64,000 nucleotides of DNA from Flavobacterium psychrotolerans (GTDB taxonomy: Bacteria > Bacteroidota > Bacteroidia > Flavobacteriales > Flavobacteriaceae): positions 17,148 to 81,147 of the forward strand of contig NZ_QCZI01000015.1 of assembly GCF_003097635.1 (NCBI RefSeq), given 5' to 3'. The translations under genes and the position numbers were made by a program. The notes below the pieces were generated by a model, which saw only the letters and a program-made list of their open reading frames with translations, had not been told where the DNA came from and did not search any database. Below, piece after piece: positions 9,943-18,836 of this stretch (positions are counted from its first letter, which is position 1; each line of letters opens with the position of its first letter).

Positions 9943-11313
9943 ATGTTACAAAACAAAGTTATTCTAGGAAGCGAGGAATGGTTTTCTTTTCCAGATTTAG
10001 GAATCCCAACAATCAAAGCCCGAGTAGATTCTGGTGCTAAAACATCTGCACTTCATGCCATTAATATTGCGCCGTTTATAAAAGATGGGATGAATTGGGT
10101 GAAATTTGACATCAATCCAATCCAAAATGATTTAAAAACGGTAATCCACTGTGAATCACCTTTGGTAGACAAAAGGATAGTAAAAAGCTCTAGCGGCTAT
10201 AGAGAACAACGTTATGTAATTCAGACGATATTAGATTTAGGACATACAAATTGGCCTATTGAAATGACCCTAACCAATAGGGATTCAATGGGGTTTCGGA
10301 TGCTTTTAGGGCGTGAAGCCATGAGCGGAAGAGTTTTAGTCGATCCTGAACAAATTTATCTTTTAGGTCAAGCCACCAGTGATAATTTAAAAGAATTGTA
10401 TAAAAATGCCGTTCAGGCCTCAACAGGCTTGCGGATAGGACTTTTAGCCAGTAATCCCGAATTGTATAGTAACAAAAGAATCATGGAAGCCGGAGAAATG
10501 CGTGGCCATGAAATGCAGTTTTTAAACATCAAGGAATGCTACATGAAACTGGATGCCACAAAACCAGAAATCCATTATCGTGGGGGGAAAATTCTCAATC
10601 AATTTGATGCCATTATTCCTAGAATACGGCCTAGCATTACCTTTTACGGTTGTGCATTAACGCGTCAATTTGAAGCTTTAAAAGTGTATTGTTTAAACTC
10701 TTCAACAGCCATTACCCAGTCCCGTGATAAATTATTTTCATTGCAATTGTTGTTAAATCACGGAATTGAAATCCCAACAACCGGTTTTGCAAATTCCCCT
10801 TTAGATACCGACGATTTGATAAAAATGGTTGGAGGTTCACCCCTAATTGTGAAACTATTGGAAGGCACACAAGGAAAAGGTGTCGTTTTGGCAGAAACAA
10901 AAAAAGCGGCTGAAAGCGTTATCAATGCTTTTAAAAGTTTAAATGCCAATATATTAGTTCAGGAATTTATAAAAGAAGCCAACGGAAAAGATATTCGTTG
11001 CTTTGTAATTGACGGTAAAGTGGTTGCCGCAATTCAAAGAGAAGCATTACCTGGGGAATTTAGGGCAAATATTCATTTGGGAGGAACAGCTTCAGTGATT
11101 AAAGTCACTGCCGAAGAGAAAAAAATAGCCATTAAAGCGGCAAAAGCCATGGATTTAAAAGTTGCTGGAGTAGATATTATTCGTTCGCTGAAAGGCCCTT
11201 TATTGTTAGAAGTCAATTCCTCACCCGGACTTGAGGGTATAGAAGGCGCAACAAATAAAGACATAGCAGGCGAAATGATTCGAGCCATTGAGAAGAACAT
11301 CAAGTTGAAGTGA
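9943..11313 (+). CDS. RimK-type ATP-grasp ligase fused to an N-terminal RimB-like zinc-protease domain
   Basis: 456 residues in two parts. Residues about 1-150 match the ATP-dependent zinc-protease/retropepsin-like family (PF05618) by the diagnostic stretch [16 protein letters not shown] and the later [13 protein letters not shown]. Residues about 160-456 are an ATP-grasp ligase of the RimK type, with ATP-binding segments [20 protein letters not shown] and [20 protein letters not shown] and a C-terminal metal-binding stretch [20 protein letters not shown]. RimK adds glutamates to ribosomal protein S6 in E. coli. In other bacteria the protease-like protein RimB is a separate partner. The fusion puts a ligase and a possible trimming enzyme in one chain. 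The true substrate here is unknown. The DUF421 gene follows after 6 bp. Confidence 0.88.
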   Translation: MLQNKVILGSEEWFSFPDLGIPTIKARVDSGAKTSALHAINIAPFIKDGMNWVKFDINPIQNDLKTVIHCESPLVDKRIVKSSSGYREQRYVIQTILDLGHTNWPIEMTLTNRDSMGFRMLLGREAMSGRVLVDPEQIYLLGQATSDNLKELYKNAVQASTGLRIGLLASNPELYSNKRIMEAGEMRGHEMQFLNIKECYMKLDATKPEIHYRGGKILNQFDAIIPRIRPSITFYGCALTRQFEALKVYCLNSSTAITQSRDKLFSLQLLLNHGIEIPTTGFANSPLDTDDLIKMVGGSPLIVKLLEGTQGKGVVLAETKKAAESVINAFKSLNANILVQEFIKEANGKDIRCFVIDGKVVAAIQREALPGEFRANIHLGGTASVIKVTAEEKKIAIKAAKAMDLKVAGVDIIRSLKGPLLLEVNSSPGLEGIEGATNKDIAGEMIRAIEKNIKLK

Positions 11314-11319
11314 TTTTAA

Positions 11320-11877
11320 ATGGTAGATTTTAGTAGTTTCCAATTCAAAACAAACTCATTAATGAACCCCTATTTAGACGTTATTTTACGCAGCGCAGCC
11401 GTATATTTTTTCATGGTTATTGCTTTGCGTGTTTTTGGCAAAAAAGAATTATCACAGCTCAACACGGCTGATGTGATTTTAATCTTGCTGATTAGTAATG
11501 CGGTACAAAATGCCATGGTAGGTAGCGACACTAGCCTTTGGGGAGGACTGGCCGCCGCCACGGTTTTGTTTGCAATTAATTTTACCCTAAAAAAATTAAT
11601 GTACCGGTTTAAACGATTTAGTGAATTCATGCAAGAAAAACCAGAGATATTAATTCACGACGGGAATTTAGATTTTAAAATCTTAAGTAAACTTAGCATT
11701 ACTTCTGATGAATTAAGGGAAGCGATGCGAGAACATGGTGTAGAATATTTTAAAGACGTAAAACTAGCCATGTTAGAAATTGACGGAAATATCAGTATTA
11801 TATCCGGAGATACTAATTTAAAACAAACCCATTTCAAACGAAGACGTAAACACAAAAGTTTGAGTGGTGGGAATTAA
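11320..11877 (+). CDS. DUF421 (YetF-like) membrane protein
   Basis: 185 residues with two or three N-terminal membrane segments (PYLDVILRSAAVYFFMVIAL, DVILILLISNAVQNAMVG, LWGGLAAATVLFAINFTLKK) and a cytoplasmic DUF421 domain containing EKPEILIHDGNLDF and ELREAMREHGVEYFKDVKLA. The E-L-R-x-x-x-R-x-x-G pattern is typical of the family. The function of DUF421 proteins is not settled. The annotated start at 11320 and an ATG 14 codons later (MNPYLDV) are both possible. The gene is close behind the RimK fusion and probably co-transcribed. Its stop overlaps that of the convergent hutH by four bases. Confidence 0.88.
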   Translation: MVDFSSFQFKTNSLMNPYLDVILRSAAVYFFMVIALRVFGKKELSQLNTADVILILLISNAVQNAMVGSDTSLWGGLAAATVLFAINFTLKKLMYRFKRFSEFMQEKPEILIHDGNLDFKILSKLSITSDELREAMREHGVEYFKDVKLAMLEIDGNISIISGDTNLKQTHFKRRRKHKSLSGGN

Positions 11878-13379
11878 TAATCCAAATCATCAATCATAAA
11901 GCTGTCTAAAAAAGCTACTGATTTTTCTATATCATAATGAAAAATCCTGTCGTTTTTTATTAATGGAACTTCCTCCCTATAAGATTTCAAGAACATTTCT
12001 ATAAAACCACTCGATTGTAAAGGTCTCCTGAATTCAATGGCCTGAGAAGCATTCATTAATTCAATGGCGAGAATCCGTTCTAAATTATCCATGATTCGCA
12101 ATGCTTTCGTCGCTGCATTGGCTCCCATACTTACATGGTCTTCCTGCCCGTTACTTGAAACGATACTGTCAATACTCGCTGGGGTTGCCAACTGTTTGTT
12201 CTGGCTCACAATGCTTGCGGCGGTGTACTGCGGAATCATCAACCCCGAATTTAACCCTGGATTATCCACCAAAAAAGCGGGAAGATTACGCAAACCGGAA
12301 ACAAGCTGAAAGGTTCTTCTTTCAGAAATACTGCCTAATTCCGCCAAAGCTATCGCAATAAAATCGAGAGCCAAGGCCAGTGGTTGCCCGTGAAAATTAC
12401 CCCCAGAAATAATCTGGTCACTTTCTATAAAAATATTGGGATTATCGGTAACGGAATTGATTTCGGTTTTAAACACTTTTTTTACATAATCCAAGGCATC
12501 TTTTGAAGCGCCATGAACTTGTGGAATACATCGAAACGAATACGGATCCTGAACATGATTCTTAGGCTGATTTATGATTTCACTTCCTTCCAAAAATTCA
12601 TTGATTCGATTGGCTGTAATAATTTGCCCTTTGTGTGGACGGATATAATGCATCAATTCGTTAAAAGGTTCCAGAAGTCCGTCAAATCCTTCAAGGGAAA
12701 TGCTTGCAATTAAATCGGCCAAATAGGAATACTTAATGGCTTTCAATAAAATATGAGACCCGTATGCACTCATGAATTGTGTTCCGTTTAATAAAGCCAA
12801 GCCTTCTTTAGACTGCAAAACAATTGGTTCCCAACCAAAATGATTCAGGACTTCTTTAGAAGAAACTTTTTTACCCTCAAAATACACTTCTCCCTCACCC
12901 AAAAGTGGCAATGCCAAATGAGCTAATGGAGCCAAATCTCCTGATGCACCAAGCGAACCAAGAGTATAAACTACAGGATAAATATCTTTATTATAAAATT
13001 CAATGAGACGATCCACCGTTTGCAATTGCACCCCAGAATAGCCATAACTAAAGGATTGAATTTTAAGTAATAGCATCAATTTCACAATGTTCAATGGCAC
13101 TTCCTCCCCCGTTCCGCAGGCATGCGATTTTACCAAATTCTCCTGAAGTTGAGACAAGTTTTCATTCGAAATTTTCACGTTGCACAAAGAACCAAAACCT
13201 GTATTTATTCCGTAGATTGGTTTTTCTTGCGAAACCATCTTTTTATCTAAATAATCACGGCATTTCTGAATATTAATTTTAGCCTCTTCTGATAATGCTA
13301 ATGATTTATGATGGGATATAATTTCGTGTAAGGTTTCTAAATTTAAGACTTCGGAACTGATGTAATGAAAATTGTCCAT
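11874..13379 (-). CDS. hutH: histidine ammonia-lyase
   Basis: Converts L-histidine to urocanate and ammonia, the first step of histidine breakdown. In 501-residue numbering the MIO-forming triad Ala145-Ser146-Gly147 sits in GSLGASGDLAPLAH, and the conserved Tyr56 is in PIYGINTGFGSL. The substrate-selectivity pair is Ser85-His86 (LVKSHACGTGEE), as in histidine lyases; tyrosine and phenylalanine lyases have HL or FL there. I chose the ATG at 13379 (MDNFHYISS), since the upstream extension to 13430 has no family similarity. No other hut gene is adjacent, so the gene is an isolated copy here. It converges on DUF421 with overlapping stop codons and diverges from the thr operon. Confidence 0.92.
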   Translation of the reverse strand: MDNFHYISSEVLNLETLHEIISHHKSLALSEEAKINIQKCRDYLDKKMVSQEKPIYGINTGFGSLCNVKISNENLSQLQENLVKSHACGTGEEVPLNIVKLMLLLKIQSFSYGYSGVQLQTVDRLIEFYNKDIYPVVYTLGSLGASGDLAPLAHLALPLLGEGEVYFEGKKVSSKEVLNHFGWEPIVLQSKEGLALLNGTQFMSAYGSHILLKAIKYSYLADLIASISLEGFDGLLEPFNELMHYIRPHKGQIITANRINEFLEGSEIINQPKNHVQDPYSFRCIPQVHGASKDALDYVKKVFKTEINSVTDNPNIFIESDQIISGGNFHGQPLALALDFIAIALAELGSISERRTFQLVSGLRNLPAFLVDNPGLNSGLMIPQYTAASIVSQNKQLATPASIDSIVSSNGQEDHVSMGANAATKALRIMDNLERILAIELMNASQAIEFRRPLQSSGFIEMFLKSYREEVPLIKNDRIFHYDIEKSVAFLDSFMIDDLDY

Positions 13380-13573
13380 TTGTAATTTTATTGAAGGTTC
13401 AAAATTCAATAAACAAATGTTAAGAAACAAGAATTGTTGATAATATTATGGCTGTAAATTGCAATTTCCCTATTATTTAAACTTCAAAAGATATAAAAAT
13501 TACATCTAATTCATTCATGCCTAAAATATTCGCAAAAATATTCTTTATTTTTTTTATAATCAACGAAATATAT

Positions 13574-13581
13574 TACTTTTG
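13574..13581 (+). promoter_or_regulatory. -7 promoter element for the thr operon leader
   Basis: TACTTTTG matches the Bacteroidota -7 consensus TAnnTTTG and lies 15 bp before the leader-peptide ATG. No clear -33 TTG is visible; the region upstream is a T-rich run. Transcription from here would include the leader peptide and hairpins described below. Confidence 0.55.
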
Positions 13582-13595
13582 AAACCAAAATCACA

Positions 13596-13700
13596 ATGAT
13601 GTTTCCTAGCAGTAACCCCATTTCCTATACAAATACAACCCAAATTTTGGTTGTAAATACTGTTTCCTCTACAAAAACTACAACCCCATTCGGGGTATAA
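13596..13700 (+). CDS. threonine-rich leader peptide of the thr operon
   Basis: A 34-codon reading frame starting with two consecutive ATGs and ending in TAA at 13698-13700. Eight of 34 residues are threonine (positions 12, 14, 15, 22, 26, 28, 29 and 30), clustered as T-N-T-T and S-T-K-T-T-T, with several Ile, Val and Leu between. The next gene, thrA, starts 95 bp downstream. Size, position and Thr codon runs are those expected of an attenuation leader comparable to E. coli ThrL, although the two share no sequence. Its Thr codons coincide with the pairing segments of the RNA hairpins. It is too short for routine gene calling. Translation is inferred. Confidence 0.6.
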   Translation: MMFPSSNPISYTNTTQILVVNTVSSTKTTTPFGV

Positions 13701-13738
13701 ATTAATCATATAATCCTATATTTGTTTTTTTCTTTTTA
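13634..13738 (+). promoter_or_regulatory. candidate thr attenuator with mutually exclusive hairpins
   Basis: Segment 1 (TACAACC, 13634-13640) pairs with segment 2 (GGTTGTA, 13649-13655). Segment 2 can instead pair with segment 3 (TACAACC, 13679-13685). Segment 3 overlaps the ACCCC of a third hairpin (ACCCC-ATTC-GGGGT, 13683-13696). This is the 1:2, 2:3, 3:4 logic of amino-acid attenuators. Segment 1 lies on Thr codons 14-15 and segment 3 on Thr codons 28-30. A weakness is that the T-rich tract (13721-13738) begins 24 bases after the last hairpin, with only a weak AT hairpin between, so this is not a textbook terminator. Confidence 0.45.
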
Positions 13739-13795
13739 GAAGAAACAAAAATTATGAATTTATGATAGCTAAAAATATTTTTTAAATCGACCCTA

Positions 13796-16243
13796 ATGAA
13801 AATTTTAAAATTCGGCGGAACTTCAGTAGCCAATGCACAAAACATAAAACTCGTTTTAGAAATCGTTACCAATAAAGCAAAACAAGACCAATTAGTTGTT
13901 GTTGTTTCCGCTTTCAGCAAAGTGACCGATTTGCTTCAACTGGCCTCCATAAAAGCCGCTTCAAATGACGAAAGCTATAAAGAAATTGTTGCTGAAATTG
14001 AAAAAAAGCACTTAGACGCAATAAAAGAACTCATCCCCGTAAGCGAACAAAGCGGATTATTAAGCCATATCAAAAGGATAATAAATCATTTGGAAACCTT
14101 ATTGGACGGATGCTTTCTTTTGAATGAATTGTCTACCAGAACATCCGATACCATATTAAGTTTTGGAGAATTATTGTCTTCCTATATTATCGCGGAGGCG
14201 CTGAAACAAAACCTAAAAAACAGCAGTTACAAGGACAGTCGCGAATTAATCAAAACCAATACTAATTTTGGGAAAGCAGCGGTTAATTTTGAGGTTTCAA
14301 ACCAATTAATTACCGATTTTTTTGCTTCAAATGATACTCAGGTAGTCGTTATGCCCGGATTTATTGCTTCTTCTTTAGATGGTATCAATACAACTTTAGG
14401 CCGTGGTGGTTCGGATTATACAGCAGCAATCATTGCAGGAGCCTTGAATGCAACTGATTTAGAAATTTGGACGGACGTTAATGGAATGTTTACGGCAAAC
14501 CCAAAAATCGTAAAACAAGCACAACCCATTGCCACAATTTCCTATCAGGAAGCTATGGAATTGTCCCATTTTGGAGCTAAAGTATTATATCCTCCTACCA
14601 TTCAACCCGTACTGAGAAAGAATATTCCCATTCTAATCAAAAATACTTTCGAACCGGAAGCCGAAGGAACCTACATTTCAAACAAAGTAACTTCGAGCAC
14701 GAATCCCGTTAAAGGAATTAGCCATATTGACCACATTACCTTGATTACCCTTGAAGGACCTGGTATGATTGGCGTTGCAGGATCTTCTAAAAGACTTTTT
14801 GAAGTTTTATCGCACGAGAGCATCAATGTCATTTTTATTACTCAAGCTTCATCGGAACATTCCATTTGTATTGGAATTCTAAATTCAGATGCTGATACTG
14901 CCGAAAATGCCATCAACAAAGCCTTTGAAATTGAAATTTCACAAAACAAAATCGACCCTTGCATTGTAGAGAAAAACCTTTGCATCATTGCTTTGGTTGG
15001 CGAGAACATGAAAAATCACCAAGGTCTGAGCGGCAGAATGTTTAGCACCTTAGGGAAAAACAATGTGAACATTCGCGCTATCGCACAAGGAGCTTCGGAA
15101 AGAAATATTTCGGCGGTAATCAACGAAAGGGACGTGAAAAAAGCGTTGAATACTTTGCACGAAACCTTTTTTGAAGAAAACACCAAACAGCTGAATTTGT
15201 TTGTGATGGGTGTTGGAAATGTAGGTGAAAAATTCATCGAACAAATCAACCAGCAAAAGAAATTCCTGAAAGAAAATCTAAAAATAATCCTGAGAGTTGT
15301 GGCGGTGTCCAATTCCAGAAAAATGTATTTTGACGAAGACGGAATTCCCCTTAAAGACTGGCAATCCCTATTAGAAAACGGAGAAACTGCCAACAAAGAA
15401 ACCTTTATTTCAAAGGTAAAATCACTCAATTTACGCAACAGTATTTTTGTGGACATTACCGCCAATCAAGGGGTTTCCGAAACCTATGAGCAGTATTTGA
15501 AACAAAATGTTGCCGTAGTGACTTGCAACAAAATTGCTTGTTCCTCAGCGTATGGTAACTACAAAAAACTAAAAAGTCTTTCCCGGCAATACAATGCGCC
15601 GTTCTTGTTTGAAACCAATGTGGGGGCAGGATTGCCAATCATTGATACCCTAAAACACTTGATCGCTTCGGGAGACAAAGTCAACAAAATTCAAGCCGTT
15701 TTATCCGGTAGTTTGAACTTTATATTTAACAATTTCGACGAAAATAATTCTTTTCATGATGTTGTAAAAGAAGCTGGTGTACAAGGATTTACTGAACCTG
15801 ACCCAAAAATTGATTTAAGCGGTGTAGATGTGGCCAGAAAGATATTAATCCTGATTCGCGAAAGCGGCTACAAGATGGAAATTGAGGACATAGCCAATAG
15901 ATCTTTTTTACCCGCAGCATGTTTAGCAACAACAAACAACGAAGAGTTTTTCAAATCCCTAATAACGCATGCCCCTCATTTCGAGAATTTACTGAAAGAA
16001 GCCAAAGCAAAAAATTGTCGTTTAAAATACGTGGCCACTTTCGAAAACGGAAAAGCCAGTGTTGGATTGGAATTTATTCCAAAAGAAAGTCCTTTCTATA
16101 ATTTAGAAGGAAAAGACAATATTGTCCAGTTTTATACCGATCGTTATATCGACCAACCTTTATTGATAAAAGGTGCCGGTGCTGGTGCCGCCGTGACGGC
16201 TTCGGGGATTTTTGCCGATGTGATTCGTGTTGGAAATATATAA
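13796..16243 (+). CDS. thrA: bifunctional aspartate kinase / homoserine dehydrogenase
   Basis: Catalyses the first and third steps of the aspartate pathway to threonine. It has 815 residues. The N-terminal aspartokinase begins MKILKFGGTSVAN and includes GRGGSDYTAAI and WTDVNGMFTANP. Two ACT domains follow (ITLEGPGMIGVAGSSKRLFE and IIALVGENMKN), which usually bind threonine for feedback inhibition. The homoserine dehydrogenase part starts near residue 465 with the NAD(P)-binding LFVMGVGNVGEKF and includes GAGLPIIDTLKHL and GTEPDPKIDLSG-like FTEPDPKIDLSGVDVARK. It is the first structural gene behind the Thr-rich leader and is followed by thrB and thrC. Confidence 0.97.
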   Translation: MKILKFGGTSVANAQNIKLVLEIVTNKAKQDQLVVVVSAFSKVTDLLQLASIKAASNDESYKEIVAEIEKKHLDAIKELIPVSEQSGLLSHIKRIINHLETLLDGCFLLNELSTRTSDTILSFGELLSSYIIAEALKQNLKNSSYKDSRELIKTNTNFGKAAVNFEVSNQLITDFFASNDTQVVVMPGFIASSLDGINTTLGRGGSDYTAAIIAGALNATDLEIWTDVNGMFTANPKIVKQAQPIATISYQEAMELSHFGAKVLYPPTIQPVLRKNIPILIKNTFEPEAEGTYISNKVTSSTNPVKGISHIDHITLITLEGPGMIGVAGSSKRLFEVLSHESINVIFITQASSEHSICIGILNSDADTAENAINKAFEIEISQNKIDPCIVEKNLCIIALVGENMKNHQGLSGRMFSTLGKNNVNIRAIAQGASERNISAVINERDVKKALNTLHETFFEENTKQLNLFVMGVGNVGEKFIEQINQQKKFLKENLKIILRVVAVSNSRKMYFDEDGIPLKDWQSLLENGETANKETFISKVKSLNLRNSIFVDITANQGVSETYEQYLKQNVAVVTCNKIACSSAYGNYKKLKSLSRQYNAPFLFETNVGAGLPIIDTLKHLIASGDKVNKIQAVLSGSLNFIFNNFDENNSFHDVVKEAGVQGFTEPDPKIDLSGVDVARKILILIRESGYKMEIEDIANRSFLPAACLATTNNEEFFKSLITHAPHFENLLKEAKAKNCRLKYVATFENGKASVGLEFIPKESPFYNLEGKDNIVQFYTDRYIDQPLLIKGAGAGAAVTASGIFADVIRVGNI

Positions 16244-16250
16244 TGATGCG

Positions 16251-16291
16251 TTATTGTAGAGACGTTGGAATGCAACCTCTCTACGCAATAA
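16251..16291. repeat. GTAGAGA-type palindrome between thrA and thrB
   Basis: Near-perfect inverted repeat: the left arm reads TTATTGTAGAGACGTTG and the complement of the right arm reads TTATTGCGTAGAGAGGTTG. It fills almost all of the spacer between the thrA stop and the thrB start at 16300. From memory, palindromes with the core GTAGAGACGTTGC are dispersed repeats in several Bacteroidota and Cyanobacteria. Inside an operon it could act as an RNA processing or stabilising hairpin. Confidence 0.6.
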
Positions 16292-16299
16292 AATTAATT

Positions 16300-17226
16300 A
16301 TGAACGAAATAAAAATATTCTGCCCCGCCACCATCGCTAATCTTTCCTGCGGATTTGATGTCCTAGGACTTTGTTTAGAAACCGCTGGGGATGAAATGAT
16401 TATTCGAAAATCGGATAAAAAAGGCGTGCGCATCACCAAAATTGTGGGTGCCGATTTGCCTTTGGAAACCGAAAAAAACGTAGCCGGTGTTGCCGCTTTG
16501 GCGATGCTCGATGCCGTTGAAACCGAATTCGGATTTGAAATTGAAATCTACAAAAATATCAAAGCCGGCAGCGGAATTGGTAGTAGTGCCGCCAGTAGTG
16601 CCGGTGCTGTTTTTGGTATCAATGAATTATTGGGGCAACCCTTCACTAGAAAAGAATTGGTATTATTTGCCATGCAAGGCGAAAAACTGGCCAGCGGAAA
16701 TGCCCATGCCGATAATGTCGCTCCTGCCCTTTTAGGCGGATTCACCTTGGTACGCAGTTCAAGTCCATTAGACATTGTAAAAATACAAAGCCCTTCCGAA
16801 TTATATGCCACCGTGGTGCATCCTCAAATTGAGTTAAAAACTTCGGATGCGCGTTCGGTATTGAAACAAACCGTTTCCCTAAAAAGTGCCATCACGCAAT
16901 GGGGAAATGTGGGCGGATTAATAGCCGGTTTGTATACCCAGGATTACGAATTAATTGGCCGTTCCCTACACGACGAAATTGTGGAACCGTTACGCTCGGT
17001 ATTGATTCCGGGATTTGATTTAATCAAGAAAACGGCTTACGAAAACGGAGCCTTAGGTTCTGGAATATCGGGTTCTGGGCCTTCCATTTTTGCCTTGAGC
17101 AAGGGAAAGGAAACCGCCGAAAAAATCGGCAAAGCCATGAGTGCCATATATGACGAGATGAATTTACCTTATGAAGTTCACGTTTCTAAAGTGAATGATG
17201 AAGGGATGAAAATAATAGCCCCCTAA
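16300..17226 (+). CDS. thrB: homoserine kinase
   Basis: GHMP-family kinase that phosphorylates homoserine to O-phosphohomoserine. I chose the ATG at 16300 (MNEIKIFCPATIANLSCGFD); the frame is open from 16243 but that extension is taken up by a palindromic repeat. The length is then 308 residues, normal for ThrB. The GHMP ATP-binding loop is the glycine/serine-rich stretch KAGSGIGSSAASSAGAVFG near residue 85, and the C-terminal GHMP motif is ALGSGISGSGPSIFAL. The order thrA-thrB-thrC on one strand indicates an operon. Confidence 0.95.
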   Translation: MNEIKIFCPATIANLSCGFDVLGLCLETAGDEMIIRKSDKKGVRITKIVGADLPLETEKNVAGVAALAMLDAVETEFGFEIEIYKNIKAGSGIGSSAASSAGAVFGINELLGQPFTRKELVLFAMQGEKLASGNAHADNVAPALLGGFTLVRSSSPLDIVKIQSPSELYATVVHPQIELKTSDARSVLKQTVSLKSAITQWGNVGGLIAGLYTQDYELIGRSLHDEIVEPLRSVLIPGFDLIKKTAYENGALGSGISGSGPSIFALSKGKETAEKIGKAMSAIYDEMNLPYEVHVSKVNDEGMKIIAP

Positions 17227-17283
17227 CCCCCGAAAGGGGAATAAAAAAATAAAAATTAGTGATTTTAAAATTCAAATAAACAG

Positions 17284-17321
17284 ATTGCTTTGCTTCAAGC
17301 TTCGCAACGCCTCGCAATGAC
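17284..17321. repeat. dispersed 'ATTGCTTTGCTTC...CCTCGCAATGA' repeat between thrB and thrC
   Basis: The spacer holds ATTGCTTTGCTTC followed by GCCTCGCAATGA. The same sequence in the opposite orientation, without the 12-base insert, occurs at 46708-46734. A second short palindrome, CCCCCGAAAGGGG, lies just after the thrB stop (17227-17242). Both look like mobile or spreading intergenic repeats rather than gene-specific signals. Confidence 0.55.
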
Positions 17322-17327
17322 AATAAA

Positions 17328-18617
17328 ATGAAATACTACAGTTTAAACCACAACGCCCCAAACGTTTCTTTTCAAGAAGCCGTAATACAAGGATTAGCCA
17401 CCGATAAAGGCTTATATTTTCCGGAAACCATTACCCCGTTAGCTCCTGCTTTTTTTGACACCATCGAAAATTTGAGTAACGAAGAAATTGCTTTTGAAGC
17501 CATCAAACAATTTGTGGGTGACGAAATTCCTCCAGACACATTAAAACAAATCATTGCCGAAACCCTGTGTTTTGATTTCCCTATGGTAGAAGTCGAAAAA
17601 GGCATCTATTCCCTCGAATTGTTTCACGGGCCTACCATGGCGTTCAAGGACGTGGGCGCACGTTTCATGTCCCGTTGTTTGGGTTATTTCAACAAAGACA
17701 ACAAAGACAGTAAAAATATGGTGTTAGTGGCGACTTCCGGTGATACGGGAGGTGCCGTAGCCAGTGGATTCCTTGGAGTAAAAGGTGTAGAAGTAATTAT
17801 TTTATATCCGTCCGGGAAAGTGAGTGACATTCAGGAACGGCAATTAACTACTTTAGGACAGAACATCACGGCCCTTGAAGTGGATGGCGTTTTTGACGAT
17901 TGTCAGGACATGGTCAAAAAAGCGTTTTTGGACGACAGCTTGAAACACAAAAACCTGACTTCGGCTAATTCAATTAATATTGCGCGCTGGTTGCCGCAAA
18001 TGTTTTATTTCTTCTTTGCCTACAAAGCCTTAAAGAAACAAAACCAACCCTTGGTTTTCTCCTGCCCTAGCGGGAATTTCGGGAACATTTGTGCGGGCAT
18101 CATTGCTAAAAAAATGGGATTGCCCATCGAACATTTTGTGGCTTCTACCAATGTGAATGATACCGTGCCACGATTTTTAGCAAACGGACTTTACGATCCT
18201 AAACCATCCATAGCCACTATTTCTAATGCCATGGACGTGGGGAATCCGAGTAATTTTATCCGCATTCAGGAAATGTACGGCAATGATTTGGAACAGTTTA
18301 AAACCGATTTCTCTTCCTATACTTTCACCGATGCCGATACCCTTGCCGCAATGAAAACCATTTATAATACTGACGGTTACATTGCAGAACCTCACGGCGC
18401 AGTGGGTTATTTAGGACTGAAAAAGGAATTGCACAACCACCCGAACGCCCTTGGTATTTTCCTCGAAACCGCCCACCCCATTAAGTTTTTAGATACGGTA
18501 GAGCCCACCTTAAACGTAAAACTACCGATTCCTACCCAAATTGAAAGCGTGTTAGGAAAGGAAAAAGTGAGCGTAAAAATCAAGACTTATGAAGAATTGA
18601 AAGCGTTTTTGGGGTAA
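17328..18617 (+). CDS. thrC: threonine synthase
   Basis: PLP enzyme that converts O-phosphohomoserine to threonine, the last step of the pathway. It has 429 residues. The PLP-binding lysine is Lys107 in GPTMAFKDVGARF. The phosphate-binding and substrate regions include VATSGDTGGAVASGFLG, SANSINIARWLPQ and FSCPSGNFGNICAG. The N-terminal MKYYSLNHNAPNVSFQEAVI and GLATDKGLYFPE are characteristic of the thrC2 branch. It is the third gene of the thr operon and is followed by a terminator-like hairpin. Confidence 0.97.
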   Translation: MKYYSLNHNAPNVSFQEAVIQGLATDKGLYFPETITPLAPAFFDTIENLSNEEIAFEAIKQFVGDEIPPDTLKQIIAETLCFDFPMVEVEKGIYSLELFHGPTMAFKDVGARFMSRCLGYFNKDNKDSKNMVLVATSGDTGGAVASGFLGVKGVEVIILYPSGKVSDIQERQLTTLGQNITALEVDGVFDDCQDMVKKAFLDDSLKHKNLTSANSINIARWLPQMFYFFFAYKALKKQNQPLVFSCPSGNFGNICAGIIAKKMGLPIEHFVASTNVNDTVPRFLANGLYDPKPSIATISNAMDVGNPSNFIRIQEMYGNDLEQFKTDFSSYTFTDADTLAAMKTIYNTDGYIAEPHGAVGYLGLKKELHNHPNALGIFLETAHPIKFLDTVEPTLNVKLPIPTQIESVLGKEKVSVKIKTYEELKAFLG

Positions 18618-18650
18618 ATAATAAATTCCCACCACTTAAAAAAATAAACC

Positions 18651-18695
18651 GCAGATTCGCAGATTTTATAATTTGTGAATCTGCAATTTATTTTT
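18651..18695 (+). terminator. terminator-like hairpin after thrC
   Basis: GCAGATTC (18651-18658) pairs with GAATCTGC (18677-18684), and the stem can extend through flanking AAATAA/TTATTT; a T-rich stretch follows. It is placed 33 bp after the thrC stop. The 'cgcagattcgcagatt' wording is also common in repeated Flavobacterium spacers. Confidence 0.6.
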
Positions 18696-18718
18696 ATAAT
18701 AATAGCAATTGTTCCCTG

Positions 18719-18748
18719 TTTCACAAAGCTTCTGACTTTCGGCTCTGA
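18719..18748. repeat. degenerate REP-like sequence
   Basis: CACAAAGCTTCTGACTTTCGG resembles the CGCAAAGTCTCCTGACTTTG core of the REP copies around the decayed transposase at 22.4-23.2 kb. It probably is a diverged copy of that family. Confidence 0.35.
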
Positions 18749-18836
18749 TAATTCAAATAAAAAGTAAGTAGTTTTTTTAATTAAATCCTACATTTACATA
18801 TTAGCAAGAAATTAATTACTATATCACTGATTAACT

